Source: Tieghemiomyces parasiticus
Lineage: Eukaryota > Kickxellomycota > Dimargaritomycetes > Dimargaritales > Dimargaritaceae
Direction: 5' to 3'
NCBI GenBank assembly: GCA_027575765.1
Contig: JANBPT010000535.1
Coordinates: 1 to 31,801 of the forward strand
DNA length: 31,801 nucleotides
Under the pieces are notes generated by a model. It was not told where the DNA came from. It ran no database searches and saw only the letters and a program-made list of their open reading frames with translations. Numbering within the stretch: position 1 is the stretch's first letter; every line of letters begins with the position of its first letter. Below are positions 21,501 to 30,836 of this stretch, piece after piece. A program made the position numbers and the translations under genes.

Positions 21501-24500
21501 CTGTGTGGCGAAGCTCCGCAATTTGTTGTTGGCAGTGGTCATGGTCTGGGCCAGGATGACTCGGGGATGGCCGTTACTGAAGAATTTAGGGCAGGGTAAA
21601 ATATGACGAAGGATTGGGGGGGGGGTTATAGTATGGTAAGTTTAAGTAAGTATAGTACCGATACGTAGGAAGCTCTGCTAGATGGGTGGACCAGTGTGAG
21701 GTTTCCGATGCTTACCTTTCATAATCCATGTGGGATAGCATGCCCTTGATGACATCGTCTTGGGACCGCATCTGGGCTAGGATGTAGAAGAGATGGTAGA
21801 AAGAAAAGTGTTCGAGTAGGCGGACACCACGTGGATTCTTACTGAGCACCTGAATGAACTTAAAGTAGCCAAACGACAAAGTGGAGCGCAGTTTGTCCTT
21901 GTCGAACACATTGTCCGTGATCGTAACGTTACTCAGCTAGTCAGGGAGCGAGGGGGGGGGGGAGAATAAGGCGTGATTTGAGTGAGGAGGAATTGGCGGT
22001 TAGCTGTAGCGAGTTGAAGGACCCGCGATGCTCTGAGCTAGTCGGCGGCCACCAAATGACCTTTCCCTCTGGGTTTAGCAGCGGGTACTTACTGGTGTTG
22101 ACGCCTCCAACTGATCCCGGACGTTACGTAGTAGATCGCACTCCTGAAGCCAGTGGATGCCCTCGTTCGATACCAGGAGACAGTCGAGCATCCGACAGCC
22201 TGCTCGCACGTAGCGGATGTTTGCCTACGCACAAATTAATTGTGAGGCAGGGGTCAAGGAGGGTAAAAGGAGGAGGAGGAGGGAGATGTAGGTAGCGTAA
22301 GCCCAAGGTCGGTTGATTAGTGCGCTAACTATCCGCAAGACCTCCATCACGCCAATTCACAATGCGTGGGAGTATGGTGTATGTCAAGCATATGGAACTT
22401 ACTTTCGAGCACGCTAGACTGTGAAACGGGCCCTTGGATGGACAAAAAAAGTTACTGAGAATCGGGAAGAATAGACATGTCTTCAACGTGTCGTCTAGCC
22501 GTTCGCGGCTGGTGAGGGGTCCCGTCAGCAATTCATCAATCACGTCCCAATTCCAGGAATTATAGTCCGCCTCGGTCAGCACCTGGGAAACGAAGGGTGT
22601 GAGTTAGGGATAGGCAGGAAGGGAGGTGGGGGGGGGAAGATCGAACGACGAATAGCAGACAAAGGTTAAAGATCAAGGAGTAGGCGAAACCGGTACCGGT
22701 GTAGTACACTTTAGATTGTAAAGTGGTGGACTCGCTAGCTACGATATGGTGCCTACCTGACTCTCGGCCAATAGCGTCTTGGTTTCCATCTCGTCATGCT
22801 GGGTCATGAGACGGTGTTTAAAGAGGTTGGCCATCTTGAGCTGTAATTTGGACGGTGGGGCGCGGGATGATCTATCGAGTGGAGCAGGCAAAATACCAAT
22901 TTCAAAGCATCGTGATGGAGGTTAATGGCGAGCGAGCGGGCATTACCCGTGGTTCGGATAGCACGCAGCTGTAGATAGGGCAGAGCATACTGACGCTCCG
23001 TATAACTTACCGGGTAGACCGCGATACCGTGTGGTCCCGGCCGCAAAAGTAATTCTCCAGGGCGACCAAAACGTCGGCGGCCTCGTGGCGCTCATTGCCC
23101 TTGTCAAAGTCGAAGGCAGATTGGAACGTGGCGGGGATATCCTGTATAATGTAAAGTGTGCAACACGTGGCGAACAAAAGCCACGGTTAGGGCCGTGCGA
23201 ATCCGACTAGGTAGCACAGAGTCTCTGTCCAGCCTCGTCACGAATCCACTTTACAGGTTAAATGAAAGCACCTTACCTGGGTCTTGAGCACGTACGGGCT
23301 CGGTAGGGGAATCGCCGCCGCCTGAAGTAGTGAATATACAAGGTACAGCGCTAGCTGCGAAACCTCCTGGTCTTTATCCAACGCGAGTTTGACGAGATTC
23401 TGAAGGGGCGGGGAGGGACGCGAATAGTTCAAAAATCGAGGGAAAATTGGTCCATGGAGGGTGGGGAAAATTGGCCAAAAAATAAATAAAAAAGTAAACA
23501 ACAAATGAAGCGACTTAGTAACCAGGATCAAGTATGGTGGATCAAAGGGTGGTGATCTTGGTAAATTCATCTTACGCGTCGCCAAGACAAACCACCCACC
23601 TCCCTCCCTCCCTTCAAGTTATCTTCACCACCTACCTTCAATAGCCCAGCGTCAGCGAAGAGCATGAGTAACAGAGTTCGATGAACATTGGAAAGGTTAA
23701 ACCCGGCCGGCACGGTCAGGTGCCGTACTGGACTGTGGACGGCCCCGTTGGCCAAGTAATCTAGTTCGGCCGTCCCCTCCCAAATGCGACTTGACCGATC
23801 GGACAAGGTGGCATGGGAGGTTGACCGGGGCTTGGTGATACCGAATACGCGGTACAGCATTCGGAGCAAGGTGAGCTGGACGGGTTTCGGGGTGGTAGTG
23901 AGGGCGACGGTGACGGTTTGGAAGGCGCGGCCATGGTTGGACAGAAGGTAGTGCAAGCCGGGCCACGAGTTGAACACCACGGCCAGGATTCCCGCCGAGA
24001 TCTTGGCACGGTCCTCATGGACGGTCGACCGGTGGTACGACTCGTGGATCCCCCCAACCAGGGTTTCGAGGTCGAGACCGTAGATTATGAAGCGGCGGCT
24101 GACGGGCCGGTCGAGGGTAAACATGAGGGCGTGTACAACCATCCGGCTAATGTCCCAGGGCCCGTCATTGGCCGCCGCCGTGAGGACCTTAATGACACCC
24201 GAGCGAATCGTAAGTTCCGGAAACCGGATTAGGAGCTCACAGAGCATAAGGAGGGTTATGTTACGGAGCTTATCGTCAGCGTGTTCGGCCACAGCAATGA
24301 CCAGACGCACCAGACCTTCGCGTCGGAAGGTGACGTAGTGCCGGAACATCTGCCACAGGAATTTGAGGGCCTGGTCACGTTCCATTTGGACCCCGTCCTC
24401 GTACACGAGCGACCGCATGATGCCGAATTCGAGGTAATCCAGGCTCGATAGATCATCCCAGTTAACCTCTAAGTGCCTCATGAGCCGGTAGCACTGGGCG

Positions 24501-25834
24501 CGGATCCGCCAAGAGTTGTGGGCCAGGCACTTGATGATACACCTGGTAGCAATAAACGGAGGGCGGGGTGGAGGGGGGAGGAGAAAGGAAAGATCACCGT
24601 GGGTCAGGGTGGTGAGTTGTAGACAGTTAGAATCACACATTATGGGAGATTTTATCTAGTTTCGCGGCCCAAGCTCGCTGGTGGGTGTCCCCTTCCTCGT
24701 CATCTCATCACTTACTTGAGCATATCTGGACGGTAGAGCTGGCCGTTTTGGTTTCCCTGGAGGAGAGCGCGGAGCAAACCCTCGAGGGAATCTAAAAGGG
24801 CCTGATCTGAAATGTTCGTGAACTGGCTATCGTAATCGGCTACGAAAGCAGCCACGTCGAACTCCTCAGGGATCGGCTCTACACGGCGTCATAGATAGTC
24901 GAGTTGGTATAGGGTTGGACGGTTAGACAAGAGAAAGTTTAACACGAGATGGGATATTTCGCGGTTCATAACTACGGGTTTGGGTAGAGGGGCTAAACCT
25001 TACCAGGTTCGGAGAACACGGGGCTAAGGATGGTGGCCTGCGGGGTGATCGTGGCGCTCTGCACGAGCTGTTTCTCTGCAGTATTGCGCGCGGAGGAGGA
25101 GAAGGGGGGAATTGATAGGGCGTAGCTACAGATAGGCGTGAGTAATCATTTGGATGTAGACGAGGATGGTTTGTGACATAGCTGGCCCATCGTGCCAACG
25201 AAGAGGCCTGCGCCACGAATCTAGTCACTTCCGCACAAGACGTTTAGAACATACCCCGGCTGGAAAGACTCTCGAGGTGGTCTACCTGCCACTGCAAGTT
25301 GGCGATATTTCGGATGGAGTCGTTAACCTGAAGCTCGACCTGGCGCTTGGACAGGGGGTCGTGGTGGGTACCGGAGTTGTAGGCCTGGAGCATAGCTTGG
25401 GCGGCCTTTTTGATGTTGTTTTCGATTTCAATTTTCTGCCAGGGAGGGTTCGGTAGTGCGGGTACGATGCAAAGAAGCCGTAGAAACATCATGGGGCGTT
25501 AATCCTGACCACTTTGAGACACCATTCTGTCCCTTATACCTTGATACCAAACAGGTACACCAACTCTGTAAATGGCCACCCGGCCTTTTATTTCCCGTGA
25601 GGATAACCTTACCTTAAGCAACTTTTCCGTAGTCTGCTTGCTCGCTAAGCCGGCCGGCGGTTGGGCGGCGGGCATGCCGCCTTCGGCCGTCGTCCAGTGG
25701 ATGCGGGACCCGGGCTGGTTGGTCTCTGGGTAGTTACTCTCGCTACGGCTTCGGCGCCGGTGGTTCGGCGGGAACATGGGTGCCAGCGGTGTCCGTCCCG
25801 ATGCGCCCGTCGAGGACGGCGGTAGCTGGGCCAT
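18525..25834 (-). CDS. RICTOR: TORC2 scaffold subunit, Rictor/Avo3 family, with N-terminal HR1 repeat (13 exons)
   Basis: Rictor is the scaffold that defines TOR complex 2, which phosphorylates AGC kinases and controls actin, membrane lipids and survival. Minus-strand exons: 25613-25834, 25255-25435, 25004-25075, 24716-24878, 23636-24542, 23277-23399, 23028-23141, 22897-22968, 22757-22840, 22403-22582, 22093-22224, 21716-21936, 18525-21576. All phases agree and give 1840 aa. Residues about 68-130 are an HR1 repeat (TEKLLKKIEIENNIKKAAQ). Residues 160-620 are the helical N-terminal Rictor domain, with HNSWRIRAQCYRLMRHLE. Residues 619-1000 match the middle and RasGEF_N-like parts (YNSWNWDVIDELLTGPL, FGYFKFIQVLSKNPRGVRLL). 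About 1025-1145 is the RICTOR_V domain (LKAALWALGNVCLS, LRGTCLYVLAMM). Residues 1265-1335 are a last conserved block (FNARRFIIDLF). About 500 Pro/Ser/Thr-rich residues follow, probably disordered and phosphorylated. The start at 25832-25834 is the first in-frame ATG before HR1. The exon 7/8 junction is the least certain. Confidence 0.93.
22689..22725. repeat. Palindrome and hairpin within Rictor intron 9
   Basis: A perfect palindrome accggtaccggt (22689-22700) is followed by a 7-bp stem with 5-base loop, cacttta-gattg-taaagtg (22707-22725). Both lie inside the intron 22583-22756. They could bring splice sites together or be chance. Confidence 0.5.
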
Positions 25835-27413
25835 GCGTAACGTCGTAGGAAATATAGAGAGAGGTCCTAGATGACTCTGGGCTGGACAGGGCAATCGGTA
25901 GGTCCGGTGAGGGTTGGATTCAGGGCGGGATAGGTGAAAGACATCTACAGTGGCCAATTTCGGGTCAGGAGAATAGCAGAACAGCGAGATGGGCTTTGGC
26001 AATGGGAAAGCGAGGGAATCCTGACGGTAGAGGAAAGCGAGGCTGGGGGGCAACAAACACTGGAAAGGGCTAGACTAGCCACGGCTGCTATAAAAAAGTA
26101 TCGTGGACGTTGTGGGGGTGCAGGACACCAGCAGTGTAAACCAAGTGACTTTGTGCTGTCACAGCAAACGTGAGGGAATGAGGGTGAGTTAGTGGACAAG
26201 ATTGGGAAGCGAATTCACACAATGAGGAGGATGCCTTGGACACAGACCACCTTGTAGTGACGACGTGGGTGCTTGGACTGTTTCGGGACTGAGGGCCTTC
26301 AGGACGGTCGTCCCTTCATAAACATTAGACGCCGTGGATTGGTGGACCAAACCAATAGCGTCTATGCGGAGGGGGGGGGGGTATGTCACACCCAGGCGGT
26401 TGGTTGCGGTCACAGCATGTAGTGAAGTGGAGCTTGGGGTGGCCCCGCTTCAGTGTGCTTCTACTATTATTCACAAACGAGTTTGGGCTATACGATGATG
26501 GATAGCACGCCAGCAGTGTGTAGTATTTGCAGCGCGTATCCCCTGTATCTGTATTTAACGAGCCGAGCCGATTGCGTGTGCGTTTGCATCGATGAACATG
26601 CAGAAAAGTGAGAAATGCTAGTAGAATGGCCAAGGGTCGAGCCTATTAGTCCGTTGTCTCACAGCAGACTGCAGTTATCCCATCCATTTCTTAGATGAGG
26701 CTTCTCTGCCCAGCCATCAATGGCGTTGACCTAGGCTGGTATGGCATTAGCGTCTACCTTGGCACTGTCGGTGCAGCTCGAGGACTTGGTGACATCCACA
26801 GCAACCGGCGCAACACAGGGTCCACTCGTTCCGGCGCAAAATGCGACAATGCATACCGGATGGCCACAGCCCGTGCAAATAACGGGTCTCCCAAGACGCA
26901 CGGTTGGCGAGTGGGTAGCACGAACTTCTAATCTCAGCAGGCGCAAAAATAAATCTGATACCATGCGAGTACCTCTGCAAAATACAGCAGCTGGAACGAG
27001 GTGAGGGTCGGTTTGATTATTGCGGTCTTGGTGATTGATAAACACCCCCTGGCCCCTAGACCAGGCCATCGCCTCCTTCGCATCTACAACCACCAGTTTT
27101 CCAGGCACTGTCGGTTAAGGAGCACGGGGTGTCCAGGGCGATGAGCAAGGAGAGCTGCTGGATACGATGTGACGCACTGCCCCTACGGTAGCGTTAGACT
27201 GCCACGGTTCTCTTCGCTGCACCATCCCCATCGCCTCGCCCCCCCGTCCTGGCCTTAATAGTGGCCAATATGTTCACCCCCCTACAAACTGCAGCAACGC
27301 GACACAATTGAGCGGATTGATATGTTAATGAGTTGCATAGAAACAATTAATAATAAACAGACAAAGGGAGCCAAGTCAGGTAACCTCGCGAGATGTACAA
27401 GTGACCAAGTCAC
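25835..27413. other. Intergenic: Rictor leader/promoter and GH20 3' region
   Basis: Contains the Rictor 5' leader and promoter on its left side and the GH20 3' untranslated region on its right. A G11 tract lies at 26371-26381. No TATA box stands out for Rictor. One cysteine-rich frame is listed separately. The rest shows nothing recognisable. Confidence 0.55.
26731..27108 (-). other. Cysteine-rich open frame, doubtful coding
   Basis: A 125-codon minus-strand frame has most of its cysteines clustered in the second half (ICTGCGHPVCIVAFCAG, then PCVAPVAVDV and SSSCTDSAK). The codon use of the last third (ACC AAG TCC TCG AGC TGC ACC) resembles the real genes, while the first half does not. There is no signal peptide on this reading and no domain I recognise. 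It may be an exon or remnant of a small cysteine-rich secreted protein, or chance. Confidence 0.2.
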
Positions 27414-29075
27414 CTACGAGGGCGGGGGCAGGTCGCACATGCCAGGGTTACGAGCGCACCATAGGGGCTGAAGGGGTTCGGCCATGATCCCACGGGACAC
27501 GAGTCGGAACCGCTGTTCCTGGATGCGTACCAGGGCCTCCTTGGCGGACCGGAGCTGGCCGTTGGCATCTTTCCCGCTCCATAGCACCTCAGCGGCGGCG
27601 GCAGCACGAGGCCAGAGAGTCCGGTCGAGGTTGGTGGTATCCACCTGTTCGGTCCACAGGCAAACATCGCCGCCAATCACCAGATCACGGGCCGCAGACG
27701 ACGTGATATTGGCCACGGGGTCGTAAGAATAAACCCGCTGCCAGTGCTTAAACGGATCGCACCACGAGTTACCGGTTGGGTTATTACCGAGCCATCCGCC
27801 GTGGCCGCAGTCGAGATACCAGTATTCATAGCTGTTGGCCAGAACCCGATGGCCCTTGGCCACCACCTTTTGCACGTTCTCGGCGCTGCGCCACACCTGT
27901 ACCACCGAGTCTTGGGGCAGGGTCAGGTTGAAGTCCAGAATGGCCTCTTCCCAAATCATGCCCGTTTTGCGGTTGGCTGCCAGGTAGCCCTGGGTGGTGT
28001 TGACGAAAGTGGCCAGGAGGTCGCTCGACGTCAGGCCCGTGCTGTTGAGGTACTGGCGGATGGAAGGGGTGGTCTCCCAACAGTGCGTGTTCACCTCGTC
28101 GCTCCCCGTGTGGAAGAACTGGTCCGGAAACAGGGGGGCGTACTCGTTGACGACAGCCTCGACGAACTGGTAGGTTCTGGGAAGCAGCGGGTTTAGCTGG
28201 CCACTGGGCGGTTCGGCGGCGTCCAGGTCCCAGCGGGGCTGAGAGTTGACGCAGGTCATAATCTCCGGCAGGACGTTCGACACGACACTCGTGTGACCGG
28301 GCATGTCGAACTCAGGAATCACGCGGATACCGCGGAGGCGGGCGTACTCGATAATGCCGGCCACGTCTTCGTGGGAGTACGTCATGGCGGCGCTGTAGGC
28401 CCCCCTGATGGCCAGGGCCGGCAGGAAGCGGGACTCGACGGGCCAGCTTTGGGCATCGACAATGTGCCAGTGGAATACGTTGAATTTGTTGTAGGCCATG
28501 GCGTCGAGGGTGCGTCTGATATCTTCGACCGGGAAGAAGTTGCGCGCCGTGTCCAAAAGGAGGCCGCGGTGCGGGTAGGCCGGTCTATCCGAAATGGTGA
28601 CCGGAAGCTGGCCTACCACCAGGTCACCATTCAGGTTGTTGTATGTCAACTGGCTGAGCGTCTCAATGGCACGGAGGGCGCCCCACACACTGGCGGCCTC
28701 AATGTTGGCGCTCGTATTGGCGGCCGGCTCGCCCACCCTGAGGGTGTAGGATTCATCGTCGCCGAGGGCCGGGTGGGTCACGTTGGTACAGGTACTGACC
28801 GTCACCGTCACCCTTCGGAGGGTCGTCGCCGGGGTCGGGTCGCTGGTATCATTGTATTTGGTTGGGGGCTGGAACAAACCCAGGGCCAGCAGCCGGGTAT
28901 AGCGCCTGATAGTGTCCTGGAGTGCATCGTGGCGACAGTTGGACTGGATCACGAGGCTGCGGGCGACGAACGCGGTGCCCTCCCCCAGGCTGACCGTCTG
29001 GGGGATGGGCCACAGGTGGGCGTGGACCGCGCCAGCGACAAGAGCGGAGAGGGTGAGCAGCAGCGTGGCCTTCAT
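27414..29075 (-). CDS. Secreted beta-N-acetylhexosaminidase, GH20
   Basis: GH20 enzymes remove terminal GlcNAc (or GalNAc) from chitin oligomers and glycans by substrate-assisted catalysis, in which the acetamido group of the substrate is the nucleophile. It is a single 553-residue exon, the usual fungal length. Residues 1-19 are a signal peptide, followed by WPIPQTV, the usual start of the small N-terminal domain. The TIM barrel starts at YPHRGLLLDTARNFFPVEDI (167-186). Landmarks are NKFNVFHWHIVDAQSWP (196-212), the catalytic Asp326-Glu327 in HTGSDEVNTHCW, and the substrate-pocket tryptophans in IWEEA, QVWRS and CLWTE. The common GGDE form of the catalytic motif is GSDE here. Asn-x-Ser/Thr sites (for example N98, N120, N344, N358, N456) fit a glycosylated secreted enzyme. 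Together with the GH19 enzyme it would complete chitin breakdown to GlcNAc. Confidence 0.96.
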   Translation of the reverse strand: MKATLLLTLSALVAGAVHAHLWPIPQTVSLGEGTAFVARSLVIQSNCRHDALQDTIRRYTRLLALGLFQPPTKYNDTSDPTPATTLRRVTVTVSTCTNVTHPALGDDESYTLRVGEPAANTSANIEAASVWGALRAIETLSQLTYNNLNGDLVVGQLPVTISDRPAYPHRGLLLDTARNFFPVEDIRRTLDAMAYNKFNVFHWHIVDAQSWPVESRFLPALAIRGAYSAAMTYSHEDVAGIIEYARLRGIRVIPEFDMPGHTSVVSNVLPEIMTCVNSQPRWDLDAAEPPSGQLNPLLPRTYQFVEAVVNEYAPLFPDQFFHTGSDEVNTHCWETTPSIRQYLNSTGLTSSDLLATFVNTTQGYLAANRKTGMIWEEAILDFNLTLPQDSVVQVWRSAENVQKVVAKGHRVLANSYEYWYLDCGHGGWLGNNPTGNSWCDPFKHWQRVYSYDPVANITSSAARDLVIGGDVCLWTEQVDTTNLDRTLWPRAAAAAEVLWSGKDANGQLRSAKEALVRIQEQRFRLVSRGIMAEPLQPLWCARNPGMCDLPPPS

Positions 29076-30836
29076 AGCGGCAGCGAAGGATGTAGGCTAT
29101 GGGAGCGGGGAGGGCCAGGACCGTGTTGGTCGAATCGGGAGAGAGGAGGAGCCACTCGATGGTGGTTGGCAACTTTCAGTTGGGCAAGTCGGGCAAAGTA
29201 GACCGGCAGTGAGAGGGATGAGTTCGATTAGCAGCGGCGCATGCGAGGCCCGGGAGAGGGTTATTTATAGAGGCGTTGTGGGGAAGCGGGACAATGAGCA
29301 TGGCGGGGGGAGAGAGGGGAGGGGCAGATATGAGCCCTAGCCGGTCCGGCACCGATACAGGAGTCAGGAGTGATGGGCAGGGGTGGGATCAGCACACCCG
29401 GTGGCAGCCGAGCCAGGCCGGCGTGGCATCGAGGAGGTAGCGAAGACACACGCCATATGCAGAAGCTTCGCCGCCCGTGGCCCCTCCTATTAAACGGCTA
29501 GACTCTGTATGCACGCCACTGAACCGGCTGGGCCACGGTCGCTGGAGTGAGCGATTCTCTTAGTCGACGCGTATATGAATGGATGGTGCCGCCGTCTTCA
29601 TAGACTCGGCTGGCCTCCGCAGCCCTTGGCACCCAAGCCTGGCTGCCCAGGGATGCTCGCCCCCTGACTCTGGGATTGGCCTCTGTTTCATGTTGCCGCG
29701 GCTGCCTCTGCGCTCATGCTCGTTCAGCTCGTCCGGGAGAGGGTCTGATTGTCGGCCCTTGTGTCGACGCTTGACACCGCCGGTCTTCAGAACGCAGCTG
29801 GACGGGGGAGGCGAGGGTGGCCCGGGGCATCGCAGACCGGTTTCCGCACCAGCCTGATCTCAGTGGGGTTGCTGGGCTCCAGCCCCAGAATGTATCCCAC
29901 GCACTGCTGAGCGGCGCAAAAATGTCGTGTCGTAGCGCGCCTTAGCGTAACCTCCCCCCCCCACGGCCACTTAAGGGTGACACACTTGGTTCCACTGGTC
30001 CTCTCCGGGCCATTCCGTGGCGCATCCGCTACCCCTTCCCTGGCCCCTGTCGGGTTTATAGCTTTGCGGACCCCTAGATTGTCTGCATCGTCACCTGCAT
30101 CATGCCGTGTCCCCCCCCGAAATGCTAACAACGTGTCACCCTGTGACATGATGAAATGTACGCCATACCATGGCCGTGATGTCGTTTAATGGTATGCATC
30201 TCAGATCCTCAGCATGGTGGACGTCGTTTCCGCCTTGCTAACCTACCAACTACCAGAGACTCCACCACAGCTAACCTGAACGGCCGGGCCGGCGGAAGTA
30301 TGGAGCGTTTTCAGGCATCGGCGTGATTGACACGGCGATATGGGCGGGGAAGGTAATCTTTGCCGGCCGAGGTCTCTCCCGGACAGTGCACGCACGTGAT
30401 CGCTGCTGGTGGTGGAAAGGGACGGCTACAATAACCAATGGAGGCAAGGTTTCCTTTCAGGATCCCAGCATATTTTGGCACGAGCATGCCTGCTTGGAAG
30501 CTGTCCGTCTAGGCGCATGCCCCTACCCCCTCCTCTAGCGCTATGCAAGCGGAAGTCTACGGCGCACCGTCAGTCGAAGTCTCAAATGGTGTCGACATGT
30601 CTTGTGTAAAAAATGAAATGAAAATAAAACCAAAATGCCGCAATACTAATGTTCATGCCGATTTCTTCGGCCAGGAGTAGAGCAGCCAGCTAGCATGTGC
30701 CTGCAGGAGAAGAGCAGCTAGCCTGGGCCAAAGAGGCAAGATGTTTGGGTAGGACAGGTAGTCAAACGACGGTGTACAGTACAGGGAGGGTCTTGGGCAG
30801 AGAGCCCGGTAGGGTAGTGAAAAAAAGGGGGGCAAA
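29076..30836. other. Intergenic, no recognisable gene
   Basis: The left part is the GH20 leader and promoter; the right part should hold the 3' untranslated region of the partial gene at the window end. Open frames are at most 120 codons with no domain. C9 and C8 tracts lie at 29954-29962 and 30111-30118. Confidence 0.55.
29262..29269 (-). promoter_or_regulatory. TATA box (TATAAATA) upstream of GH20 gene
   Basis: The minus strand reads CTATAAATAACCCTCTCCCG and continues GGCC, about 187 bases upstream of the hexosaminidase ATG. The TATA box is followed by CCCGGGCC within about 16 bases, the same order as upstream of the GH19 gene. A strong core promoter candidate. Confidence 0.6.

Noticed and set aside
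23005..23010. GTAAGT as the donor of Rictor exon 7
   Set aside because: It is the best consensus donor, but no acceptor downstream restores the frame of the next conserved block, so the weaker GTATCG site was preferred.
28293..29201. 302-codon plus-strand open frame opposite the GH20 gene
   Set aside because: It is antisense to a clearly recognisable enzyme. G/C-ending codons on the sense strand leave the opposite strand free of stops, and the product has no domain.
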